Below are positions 7,805 to 16,392 of a stretch of DNA of 64,000 nt, piece after piece. The translations under genes and the position numbers were made by a program. The notes under the pieces were generated by a model that saw only the letters and a program-made list of their open reading frames with translations, made no database searches and was not told the DNA's origin. Origin of the DNA: Lachnospiraceae bacterium (GTDB lineage Bacteria > Bacillota > Clostridia > Lachnospirales > Lachnospiraceae); contig JAQVCT010000011.1 in NCBI GenBank assembly GCA_028689655.1, forward strand, positions 1-64,000, in the 5' to 3' direction. Position 1 is the first letter of the stretch. Each line of letters starts with the position of its first letter.

Positions 7805-9391
7805 TTATTTTCGGTATTCACTGGGTGTCTGACCTGTTTTCTTTTTGAAACAGGAGCTGAAATAATATTGATTCGTGTAACCTACCTTTTCACTGATCTC
7901 CTTTAGAGAAATTGTAGAGTGAAGGAGAAGATCGCAGGCTGTTTCAATGCGTACGGAGGTAATGGTGTCGGAGATGTTTTGTGAAGTACTTTTTTTATAA
8001 AGAGCACTCAAGTAGGTGGGACTAATCATTACGGCATCCGCAATATCATTAAGACACAGGGTATTTTCTGAATAATGCTGTTTGATGTAGTTTACAACAG
8101 TATCACAGATTTGCTTATGGTAGGTTTGTGAGGAATGGTCAGATTGTTCACTGATGAGGGCACAGATATCATAAAGCCAATTGACCAGCTCCTCACTGGT
8201 ATGAAAGGTGTCAATTTTGGCATACACCTGAGTAATTTCCCGTTCAATGCAGCTACAGTCAATATTCATTTCGTATAGGAACCTCAACACATTACCTAAT
8301 ACATCATAAATTCGAATGAACAACAAATTTTTCGTCTGACATTTTGATACAAGACCTTCTGAAAAGTTTTCAATCCAGTCTTTGAGACCGACTTTATCCT
8401 TTTTACAGATTAACTGAATCAGTACATCATCCTTATTATTGATAAACAATTCGTTGGTTAAGATAGAGCCTTTGTTATCTCTTGCATCAAAAATGGTCTG
8501 TTGTGGAAAGAAAAAGCGATACTCTAATGCTTTTTTTGCACTTTGGTAGGACAGGCTCATATCCCAAAGATTCTTTACGGTATTTCCAATTCCCATGATT
8601 AGCTTAAAGGAAGAATTTGTGTAGTAGTTTTCTAAATCGGTGAAGATGCTATACAATTCCTTATGGAAATATACTTGATTAGAAAAGTTATGTCCAAGGA
8701 TGCAGATAGGTCCCCGCAGATCACTTAAAATATAGGACAAGTTTAAATGTGCACTGTGTTCCTGAATATAGGTCTGTAGATTAGCAAGCTCCAGATGGAA
8801 ACGCTGTATACCCAGCTGTTCACGAATTTCATCTCTGTTTTCTATTTCTAATAGGACAGAGCAGTAGAAATGGCATTCGAGATGGAGGGAAAGATAGTCT
8901 GGATAATCACTGAGGGAATAGCGGGCTTCTGCATGGTTTGTGTGAATAAGCCTGGAGAAAAAGTTGTTGACCATAGCTGGTTTACTTTTTTCCAATAGTT
9001 CCACTTCTAATTCTTCTTTTTGTAACTCCTTTATAGCATTCATCACTTTTTCTGTCAGATAATCATAGTCAAGCGGCTTTTCAATATAGTCAAATACACC
9101 AACTCGAAGAGCTTGGCGGGCATATTCAAATTCATCGAAGGCACTGATGAGAATGACCTTTGTAAAACTATTTTTCTTTAACGCAATTTTTGCAAGCTCC
9201 AGACCAGTGAGACCTGGCATTTCAATGTCTGAGATAATCAAATCAATAGAATGGTTCGTTATCGTCTCTGCAGCAGATGTGCCGTCATATTTGCAGGCAA
9301 TGACATTGCAGTCCAGAATATTCCAATCCACATTTTTTAAGATTCCCTCCACTGAAATATGATTATCATCTACAATCATGACATTTCTCAT
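7805..9391 (-). CDS. YesN-type response regulator, AraC-family DNA-binding domain
   Basis: A 528-residue response regulator. Residues 1-120 are the receiver domain, with DD at 8-9, phosphoacceptor D55 in IISDIEMPG and the conserved Lys in YIEKPLD. A long middle region follows, and residues about 425-528 form an AraC-type double helix-turn-helix (LNDIADAVMISPTYLSALYKK, then SEKVGYTNQYYFSSCFKKKTG). Its ATG overlaps the stop of the sensor kinase gene, so the two are translationally coupled. Such regulators usually activate an adjacent sugar ABC operon, here the divergent unit beginning at 11488. Confidence 0.9.
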   Translation of the reverse strand: MRNVMIVDDNHISVEGILKNVDWNILDCNVIACKYDGTSAAETITNHSIDLIISDIEMPGLTGLELAKIALKKNSFTKVILISAFDEFEYARQALRVGVFDYIEKPLDYDYLTEKVMNAIKELQKEELEVELLEKSKPAMVNNFFSRLIHTNHAEARYSLSDYPDYLSLHLECHFYCSVLLEIENRDEIREQLGIQRFHLELANLQTYIQEHSAHLNLSYILSDLRGPICILGHNFSNQVYFHKELYSIFTDLENYYTNSSFKLIMGIGNTVKNLWDMSLSYQSAKKALEYRFFFPQQTIFDARDNKGSILTNELFINNKDDVLIQLICKKDKVGLKDWIENFSEGLVSKCQTKNLLFIRIYDVLGNVLRFLYEMNIDCSCIEREITQVYAKIDTFHTSEELVNWLYDICALISEQSDHSSQTYHKQICDTVVNYIKQHYSENTLCLNDIADAVMISPTYLSALYKKSTSQNISDTITSVRIETACDLLLHSTISLKEISEKVGYTNQYYFSSCFKKKTGQTPSEYRK

Positions 9392-11250
9392 TTGTTTTTC
9401 CTTTCTTGTGTTTGATCAGTTAAATAATCTATAGGATCATCGGATAGCATCTGTTGATATTCGATCGTAATACGCGTACCCTGATGAGGCGAACTTTCTA
9501 TTTGAATTTTCCCTGCACCATACAGAGGACTTGCGATTCTTGCATTTACGTTGCAAATACCAAAATTACGAGTGTAATCCACGGTGCAGGATTGTAGTGA
9601 AGATTGCAGATGTTGTAACGTAGCGGTATCCATGCCGGAGCCGTTATCTGCAATGGTGATAATAATAGTGTCTTCTCCGTATGTCAGGTTCAGACAAATG
9701 TGAATAGGATTTTCACTGCTTTGGAGTCCATGATGAATACTATTTTCCAGAAACGGCTGTAGCGTAAATTTGCAAATCTGAAAATATTCCAGACCGTCTT
9801 CACAGTGTACTTCATAAGAGAAAGCATCTTGTTTCAACAGCTTTTCCAATTCCAGATAAAGAGTAGCAATTTCCAGTTCTTCATGAATAGAAATAAGATC
9901 GTTATTTTTCCGTAACGTAATTCGGTAAAATTTTGAGAGATCCTGTGCCATCTGGATGGCAATGTCATTTTTCCCAATGGTAAGACATGTTTGTATACTT
10001 CCCAAAATATTGTACAGAAAGTGTGGATTGATTTGTGACTGTAATAATTTATATTTTAACTGTTCTTCATTAACAGTGAGTGCGATAATACTGGCGAGAT
10101 TTTCATCAATGGTTTTCAGCATGGAATGGTAGGAAGCAGCCAAATGATCTATTTCGTCGCTAAAGTGGGAATGTGCTTGAAATAGATGTCCAAATTCCTC
10201 TGCGGTAATTTTGTTTTCATTGATGCTGGTGGAGCGGACAATCTTATCAAGGCGCATCAGTTTTCGGCTGAGTCCGTTGGCAGTAAAGAGAATGATGCAG
10301 AATACCAAAGGAATCAGAATAAAGAAAATAAGAATAGTAGCGCGCACAACACGATAGGTATTTTTCTGAATATAGGAGGACGGGATTTCAGTAACCAAAA
10401 GAAATCCATTGGACAGGCGATGTATATTGCATTGCATATTCCCAATAAGAAAGAAATCTTCTCCGTGGTGAGAAAGCAGTTGATAATATTGATTTTCATG
10501 AACTTTTCCCAGCAAATCGTTATTTTGATTGGAAGCTACGATATCTCTATCAGGGGTACAGATAAAACTGTGTATGGAAGTACCGGAATAAGACTGAATA
10601 AGCATTTCATTTAATTCACTGGATTTGATGGATGTAAAGACAGCATAAGATACAAAATTATTGCTGCTGAGTGATTGACAACAAAATATGGTATTTACTT
10701 TTCTTTCCACGGGAGACAGCAACTGTGGGAAAGTGACATCTCTGCGATAGATCCATTTTGAATTTACACCAATTCCAGAAAGGGAAACCGGATCGATTTG
10801 GAACCGGAATAAATCATGAATGCCAAAAAACATAAGTCCTTCATTACTAACGAAAGAATCATCAGGTAGAAATACACAGCTTTGAAACAAATGGAAATTT
10901 TGGTTTAACATATTAATATTACTTCTGGCGGCACTGAAAGAGTCCATATACTCGGAATCTGCGCTGCGGTTGACTTGATTTAGGTTGTAGGCATATTGAT
11001 TGACGGAGTCTGCCACGGATTCCATCTGGGAAAATCGATTATTGAGTTGCTGGACCAACTGTTTGCTGGAAACAGATACGGATTCCAGAATGCGATTCTG
11101 CGCCAACTGATAGGAGGTATAATAGTTAATAGAACCTACTGTTATCAGGGGTATGAGAGCACATATAAAAAAAGCGGTAAACAGGCGTGCTCTGTAATTG
11201 GAAAATAATCGATAAATTAAATTTGTAATTTTATTAAAATATTTTTTCAT
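9388..11250 (-). CDS. YesM-type sensor histidine kinase
   Basis: A membrane sensor of about 620 residues. A hydrophobic segment near residues 20-40, an extracellular sensor region, a second membrane segment near 300, a HAMP-like stretch, the His_kinase motif QINPHFLYN with the phosphorylated His, and a C-terminal ATPase domain (NSIHHGL, IADNGSGMD) appear in order. I place the start at the ATG at 11250 because AGAGGAAA lies just before it; an in-frame extension to 11361 is A/T-rich and lacks a ribosome site. It probably senses an oligosaccharide or binding-protein complex and phosphorylates the overlapping response regulator. Confidence 0.88.
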   Translation of the reverse strand: MKKYFNKITNLIYRLFSNYRARLFTAFFICALIPLITVGSINYYTSYQLAQNRILESVSVSSKQLVQQLNNRFSQMESVADSVNQYAYNLNQVNRSADSEYMDSFSAARSNINMLNQNFHLFQSCVFLPDDSFVSNEGLMFFGIHDLFRFQIDPVSLSGIGVNSKWIYRRDVTFPQLLSPVERKVNTIFCCQSLSSNNFVSYAVFTSIKSSELNEMLIQSYSGTSIHSFICTPDRDIVASNQNNDLLGKVHENQYYQLLSHHGEDFFLIGNMQCNIHRLSNGFLLVTEIPSSYIQKNTYRVVRATILIFFILIPLVFCIILFTANGLSRKLMRLDKIVRSTSINENKITAEEFGHLFQAHSHFSDEIDHLAASYHSMLKTIDENLASIIALTVNEEQLKYKLLQSQINPHFLYNILGSIQTCLTIGKNDIAIQMAQDLSKFYRITLRKNNDLISIHEELEIATLYLELEKLLKQDAFSYEVHCEDGLEYFQICKFTLQPFLENSIHHGLQSSENPIHICLNLTYGEDTIIITIADNGSGMDTATLQHLQSSLQSCTVDYTRNFGICNVNARIASPLYGAGKIQIESSPHQGTRITIEYQQMLSDDPIDYLTDQTQERKNK

Positions 11251-11313
11251 AGAAATTTCCTCTGGATGAATCAGGTGAAATAATGGATTATTTATAACGA
11301 TTTCACTAATTTT

Positions 11314-11342
11314 AGTATAATTAATTTTAAAAAATTTTACAA
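11314..11342 (-). promoter_or_regulatory. Promoter of the two-component operon
   Basis: On the minus strand TTGTAA (11342-11337), 17-base spacer, TATACT (11319-11314), 64 bases before the kinase start. The 11343-11487 stretch toward the divergent binding-protein gene is very A/T-rich; I see only weak promoter-like matches for that direction, as expected of an activator-dependent promoter. Confidence 0.55.
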
Positions 11343-11487
11343 TGAATACAAAAACAATCAAAACATTTTATAAAAGAAGCATAATATTTTATATTTTCTT
11401 CAAACACTTTTTCTGTAAAAATAAAAGTATCTTAATTAAGACAGAAGCAGATAAAAAAATCTACGAGAAACAGGAAGGATGGGGTTC

Positions 11488-12786
11488 ATGAAAAAGAAAT
11501 TAATCAGTATTTTATTGTCAACGGTATTGACAGCAGGAATGTTGACAGGATGTGGAAGCAAATCTTCAAGTGAGAACGAAACGACAGCAACGGATACAGC
11601 CAGTACTACGGAAGTGACAGAAAATGCCAGCGGAGCAGGAGGTGAGTATGACCTTACCTTATATAGTATTAATACGACAGACCCTGACTTTGACGCATGG
11701 CTTACCAACGTGGAGGAAGCAACGGGCTTAAAAATCAATGCCATTGCAGCACCCACAGATTCGGACACACGTCAGCAGAAAATTACTACAATGCTTTCCA
11801 CCCAGGATAAGAGTGTGGATATTATGGAGGTAAATGATGAAATGGCAACTGCCTTTAAGAATTCCGGGTGGTTGGAACCTTTGAATGATACAGTCATGAC
11901 AGAGGATATCGTGAATCATTTTGCTACGGGATATGTATCCGATATGATTACGGCGGAGGATGGAAGTATTATTGGTGTACCAGGATATGCAGGATACCTG
12001 GCACTTTGGGTAAATCAGGAGATTATGGATGAAGTAGGTATGGATTCTATCGATAATCTGGATGACTTTAAACAATATATCCAGTCAGCAACCAAAGATG
12101 GTAGATATGGCTATGGTGGTTCCTGGGAAAAGACATATGTATTTAATGAAATAGCTGAATTTGTAAATCTCTTTGGTGGAGATTACTATGACTGGTCTAA
12201 TGAAGGAAACAGAGAAGCCTTACAGTTTATGTACGATATGGTTAACACCTGGAAAGTAACCCCCATTGATCAGATTGCAGATAAATATGAACAGATGAAT
12301 CAGAAATTTATTGATGGAAAATATGGATGTGTATTCTATTGGGGTACCGGCTCAGAATATGCGGCAGCAGATATGCTGGGTACAGATAAGATTCATCAAA
12401 TTGCTATTCCTACATTTCAGAAGAGCAGCATCTTTACGGATTCCTGGAGCTATGTAATGAATTCAGCAAGTGAACATAAAGATGCAGCTGTAAAATTTTT
12501 ACAATATATGGCAAGTGAGGGTGGTATGCAGGCATCCTGGGATAATTTTGACAGATATCCTGCAAGAAGCGATGTTGCAGAGAAAATTGTACCGGATGAC
12601 AGTGCTGTAAAAGAAATGTACACCACTTATGCCACAAAGTCAGAAGTCAGAGGACGTCCAATGTTACCACAGACCATGGAATTTATCTCTGACATGGGAA
12701 CAATTTTCCAGGATTATATGCAGGATAAGATCACATTGGATCAATTCTGCGAAAAAGCACAGGCTTATGTGGAAGAATGCCAATAG
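11488..12786 (+). CDS. Sugar ABC transporter substrate-binding lipoprotein
   Basis: A 432-residue extracellular solute-binding protein of family 1. It begins with a lipoprotein signal (MKKKLISILLSTVL) and a lipobox ending in LTGC, with C22 as the lipidated residue, followed by a Ser/Thr-rich linker. ATG 11488 has AGGAAGG about nine bases upstream; ATG 11479 is too close to it. It should capture a sugar outside the cell and hand it to the two permeases downstream. The adjacent GH172 enzyme suggests a fructose- or arabinose-containing oligosaccharide, which is inference. Confidence 0.88.
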   Translation: MKKKLISILLSTVLTAGMLTGCGSKSSSENETTATDTASTTEVTENASGAGGEYDLTLYSINTTDPDFDAWLTNVEEATGLKINAIAAPTDSDTRQQKITTMLSTQDKSVDIMEVNDEMATAFKNSGWLEPLNDTVMTEDIVNHFATGYVSDMITAEDGSIIGVPGYAGYLALWVNQEIMDEVGMDSIDNLDDFKQYIQSATKDGRYGYGGSWEKTYVFNEIAEFVNLFGGDYYDWSNEGNREALQFMYDMVNTWKVTPIDQIADKYEQMNQKFIDGKYGCVFYWGTGSEYAAADMLGTDKIHQIAIPTFQKSSIFTDSWSYVMNSASEHKDAAVKFLQYMASEGGMQASWDNFDRYPARSDVAEKIVPDDSAVKEMYTTYATKSEVRGRPMLPQTMEFISDMGTIFQDYMQDKITLDQFCEKAQAYVEECQ

Positions 12787-12839
12787 GTATCATGTATAAC
12801 TGATTAACGGAAATAGAACATGAGAACATGAGAATAAGA

Positions 12840-12867
12840 GGGCGTGCAATCCCCCTGCACGTCCTTT
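12840..12867 (+). terminator. Attenuating hairpin between binding-protein and permease genes
   Basis: GGGCGTGCA (12840-12848) pairs with TGCACGTCC (12856-12864) and TTT follows. Hairpins here are common in such operons and lower permease expression relative to the binding protein. Confidence 0.5.
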
Positions 12868-12910
12868 ATAAAATGTATGATTCCATTGGAAGGAAGGGAG
12901 AGGGGAACTA

Positions 12911-13789
12911 ATGAAGAAAAAATTATCGATGAAGTGGATTCCGTGGCTTATGATCCTGCCCGTATTGTTGATACGTGGATTTACTACAATTTATCCAATT
13001 TTTACCACATTATGGAACAGTTTTTTTAATATAAAAATATTACGAGGAAGCAGTGAATTCTATGGGCTTCAAAATTATATAGATTTATTTAAAGATGAAA
13101 AATTTATTACATCCATACAATTTACATTTATTTTTGTTGCTTTTTCCATGGTATTTCATGTAATACTGGGTGTAATTTTAGCATTGGTCATGAATATGAA
13201 ATTCTGGGGCAGAAGATTTCTGCGTACCATCGTGTTGATTCCATGGGCAATGCCTGCAGTTGTAGCAGGTATGGCGGCGAAATGGGCATTTAACAATGAT
13301 TATGGTATTATCAATGATTTTATAAGGCGGTTTTTCCATGAATTTCAATTAAACTGGCTGGTGAATACAGGAACTGCCAGAATCTCTGTCATTGCAATGG
13401 ATTTATGGAAGGATCTTCCTTTTTTTGCAATTTTGGTGTTGTCAGGCTTACAGTTTATTTCAGGAGATATTTATGAGGCAGCAAGAGTGGATGGGGCAAA
13501 CCAGATTCAGCAGTTTTTCAGGATAACACTTCCACTGATTTTTAAGAACGTAGTTACCCTGTGCATTCCGTTTACCTTATGGAGATTGACCACCTTTGAT
13601 CTGGTATATTCCATGACCTCGGGAGGTCCTGGAGAAGATACCGCATTAATCGCATATCGGATAACGACGGAGGCATTTACCAATTTGAATGTAGGGTATG
13701 CTTCGGCGATGGCAATCATGCTTTTCCTGGTGATGGCAGTGTTTAGCGCAGTAAACATAAAAGTATCTAATAGAGTAAGAACGGAATAG
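12911..13789 (+). CDS. Sugar ABC transporter permease, MalF/UgpA type
   Basis: A 292-residue membrane protein with about six transmembrane segments and the cytoplasmic EAA loop (YEAARVDGANQIQQFFRITLP) that contacts the ATPase. It pairs with the MalG-type permease 12 bases downstream to form the translocation pore. AAGGGAGAGGGG precedes the ATG. No ABC ATPase gene lies in the operon, so a shared MsmK-type ATPase encoded elsewhere is expected. Confidence 0.9.
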   Translation: MKKKLSMKWIPWLMILPVLLIRGFTTIYPIFTTLWNSFFNIKILRGSSEFYGLQNYIDLFKDEKFITSIQFTFIFVAFSMVFHVILGVILALVMNMKFWGRRFLRTIVLIPWAMPAVVAGMAAKWAFNNDYGIINDFIRRFFHEFQLNWLVNTGTARISVIAMDLWKDLPFFAILVLSGLQFISGDIYEAARVDGANQIQQFFRITLPLIFKNVVTLCIPFTLWRLTTFDLVYSMTSGGPGEDTALIAYRITTEAFTNLNVGYASAMAIMLFLVMAVFSAVNIKVSNRVRTE

Positions 13790-13801
13790 AGGAGGAAGAG
13801 C

Positions 13802-14659
13802 ATGCAGCAGTTAACCATGAAAAATAAAATTTATAAAATCCTTTCTATCATTTTGAAATGGGTATTGATTCTTTCTATAAGTTTCCTGATCCTGTTTCCG
13901 GTATACTGGATTGTGATATCCTCCATTACGCCTTCAGGAGAATTATTTAAGACACCCATTGATTACATACCGGATCATCCTACGCTTGCCAGTTATCAAT
14001 TCTTAATTGAGAATGTGGGATTACTGCAAAAAGTGGCGAACACATGTATTATTGTAGGAAGTACTCTGATTATTAGTACAATTTTCAGTGTGCTGGCAGC
14101 ATATGCTTTTTCAAGATTTAAAAGTAAAGGAATTACCATTGCTTTTGCTTTTATTATCGCTACGATGCTAATTCCGGAGGTGGTAACGGCCAGACCTTTA
14201 TATGAATTCATGCAAAAAGTAAAATTGTATGATACATATCCGGGTCTCATACTTCTCTATGTGAGTGCAGTAATTCCCTTTACCGTGTTGATTCTGAGCA
14301 ACTTTGTAGCAGAAATACCCATTTCATTGGAGGAGGCTGCATCAATCGATGGTGCTAATTTCCTTCAGCGGATCACATTGGTGACTATGCCCCTTATGAA
14401 ACCCGCGATTGCAACAGTATGTATTATAAATTTTGTTACTTGTTTAAATAATTTTTTTACACCATTATTTTATTCCAATGGAATACAGGTATTGTCTGTG
14501 GCAATAGTACAGCTGCCCCTGAGGGATAACATGTATGCGGTTCCGTGGGATCTTGTCAGTGCCATGGGATGTATCATATTACTGCCTATTATCATATTTG
14601 TAGCAATATTTGAGAAGCAGATTATGGAAGGCATCATGGCGGGTGGTGTAAAAGCCTGA
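13802..14659 (+). CDS. Sugar ABC transporter permease, MalG/UgpE type
   Basis: The second pore subunit, 285 residues with about six transmembrane segments and the EAA loop (LEEAASIDGANFLQRITLVTMP). GGAGGAAG precedes the ATG at 13802. It follows the MalF-type gene and precedes the GH172 gene by 125 bases, so all four genes (binding protein, two permeases, glycosidase) probably form one unit. Confidence 0.9.
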   Translation: MQQLTMKNKIYKILSIILKWVLILSISFLILFPVYWIVISSITPSGELFKTPIDYIPDHPTLASYQFLIENVGLLQKVANTCIIVGSTLIISTIFSVLAAYAFSRFKSKGITIAFAFIIATMLIPEVVTARPLYEFMQKVKLYDTYPGLILLYVSAVIPFTVLILSNFVAEIPISLEEAASIDGANFLQRITLVTMPLMKPAIATVCIINFVTCLNNFFTPLFYSNGIQVLSVAIVQLPLRDNMYAVPWDLVSAMGCIILLPIIIFVAIFEKQIMEGIMAGGVKA

Positions 14660-14784
14660 TAAATTCTGTATAGAAGATGAGGAGAACCGAATCTTCCAAT
14701 TAAATGAATAGTTATGAAAAGTGATAAATGATACGAAGTTAATCTCTATAGAAAATAGAAATAGAAACGGAGAAGAAAAAGTAT

Positions 14785-15891
14785 ATGAGTAGTCTGGGAT
14801 ACGGTATGAGTGAATTGTGTATGAAAAAACAAGGAAAAAGCAGGGCGATTAATGCGGAAAATCCAAAGGGAGAAAAGGGAAAGGGCGGTATGGCGGCAAG
14901 TCCTTTGGGACCTTCCAGAAAAGGTTCACCCTGCCTTCGGGGAATAAAGCCTGGGGAAACTGTGACATTGGCGGAGGTAGAAGGAAGTGGTGTTATTCAG
15001 CATATTTGGATGACGGTGGATGACCGCACAGAAAAGGATTATTTTGTATTAAGAGATCTGGTACTGCGTATGTATTGGGATGGGGAGGAAGAACCCTCTG
15101 TAGAGACGCCATTGGGTGATTTTTTCTGTTGTGGTTTTGCAAGAGGATGTGAGGTGAATTCACTTCCCATTGTAGTAAATCCAAAGCGGGCAATGAATTC
15201 CTATTTTCAGATGCCATTTAGAACTCATGCGAAGATTACACTGGAGAATCAGCATGAAGCGGAGATTCCAGCATTTTTCTATCAAGTGGATTATTGTCTG
15301 ATGGAGGAGATTCCGGAGGATGCCCTATATTTTCACGCACAGTGGAGAAGAGAAAAGTGTACACAGAAACAGGTTGATTATACCATCCTGGATCAGGTAA
15401 AAGGAAAAGGTCATTATGTAGGAACTTATATGGCACTTACCACACTGGAGCGTTACTGGTGGGGAGAGGGCGAAGTAAAATTTTATCTGGATGGAGATCA
15501 GGAGTATCCTACTATCTGTGGAACGGGTTCAGAAGATTATTTTGGTGGAGCATGGAGCTTTGGCGGACTGGATGAAGCAGGAAGAATGATAGAGAGAAAA
15601 TATAATACTCCATTTATGGGATATCCCTATTACTCCCACCATGATACAGAAGTATTCAATCCCTATCACAATGATGATAAACCGGCTGAAAGAGGCTTTT
15701 ATCGTTGGCATGTAATGGACCCCATACTATTTGAAGAGGATCTGAAGGTTACCATTCAACAGATTGGTACCTGCCACAAAGGAAATTTTGAACGTCAGGA
15801 TGATATGGCAAGTGTGGCATACTGGTATCAGACAGAACCACATAATGCATTTCCAAAGCTTCTGGAGAAAGAGGAACGGTGGCCCAGATAA
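14785..15891 (+). CDS. DUF2961 / GH172-family glycoside hydrolase
   Basis: A 368-residue protein of the DUF2961 family, now GH172. Described members act on alpha-fructofuranosides (difructose anhydride, inulobiose) or D-arabinofuranosides and work as oligomers with two acidic catalytic residues. Family landmarks are visible: GSGVIQHIWMTV, PLGDFFCCGF, the NSYFQMPFR segment, YFHAQWRRE, and GTGSEDYFGGAWSFGG, whose Glu is the likely acidic catalyst region. No signal peptide is seen, so it should act in the cytoplasm on sugar imported by the upstream ABC system. Exact substrate is not decided by sequence. Four cysteines cluster unusually near C114-C121. Confidence 0.85.
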   Translation: MSSLGYGMSELCMKKQGKSRAINAENPKGEKGKGGMAASPLGPSRKGSPCLRGIKPGETVTLAEVEGSGVIQHIWMTVDDRTEKDYFVLRDLVLRMYWDGEEEPSVETPLGDFFCCGFARGCEVNSLPIVVNPKRAMNSYFQMPFRTHAKITLENQHEAEIPAFFYQVDYCLMEEIPEDALYFHAQWRREKCTQKQVDYTILDQVKGKGHYVGTYMALTTLERYWWGEGEVKFYLDGDQEYPTICGTGSEDYFGGAWSFGGLDEAGRMIERKYNTPFMGYPYYSHHDTEVFNPYHNDDKPAERGFYRWHVMDPILFEEDLKVTIQQIGTCHKGNFERQDDMASVAYWYQTEPHNAFPKLLEKEERWPR

Positions 15892-15921
15892 ATATGTGAT
15901 TGGTACAGATGAAAAATAAGA

Positions 15922-15970
15922 AAAACGATTTATGAAATATCTATATACAGAATTTCATAAATCGTTTTTT
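15922..15970 (+). terminator. Terminator of the sugar import operon
   Basis: CGATTTATGAAAT (15926-15938) pairs with ATTTCATAAATCG (15952-15964) and a run of six T follows. Confidence 0.75.
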
Positions 15971-16036
15971 GCTTCACAGAATAATGATCCGAAGCCAATG
16001 AAGATTGGAAGATTAACCGAGATATGATATAATATG

Positions 16037-16390
16037 ACCAGATTACAAAGTAATCTGTGTCAGGAAGTCATGAAATGACTGACGTTAATATGCGTGATGA
16101 AGCAGAGCCAAATGACTGAATGATAGACGTCATGCTTGCATGTAAGGCTATCGATTCTGATATTTGAGTTAAGGAAGCACCTGATGGTGCGTAGGTCATA
16201 AACCTGCGGTTAATGACAAGTAGGAGCAACGCGAACGAGAAAATCGCAGATTTTCGAGTCTCTGCTGGTGTCTAACATGCAGGAACAAAGTTCCGAAGGT
16301 TAATATGATCAGATTACACAGATTACAAAGGGGATTAGGTTACAGAAGAACGAAAGCATTGCTCGTTAAAGTGCGGGCAGAATGGAGGGC
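16037..16390 (+). repeat. Intergenic mosaic of short palindromes
   Basis: No gene is visible from 15892 to 16392. Instead there are short perfect stems with tiny loops: CAGATTAC-AAA-GTAATCTG (16040-16058), AGTCAT-GAA-ATGACT (16067-16081), CATGC-TT-GCATG (16132-16143), GAAAATC-GCA-GATTTTC (16239-16255) and GGAAC-AAA-GTTCC (16282-16294). Near 16358 the sequence CATTGCTCGTTAAAGTGC resembles the second half of the tandem repeat unit at 49587. The first stem is the same module as in that array. Confidence 0.7.
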
Positions 16391-16392
16391 AT

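Noticed and set aside
10186..10614. Open frame of 142 codons opposite the sensor kinase gene
   Set aside because: It is the shadow of the kinase frame, with no similarity to a known protein that I can see.
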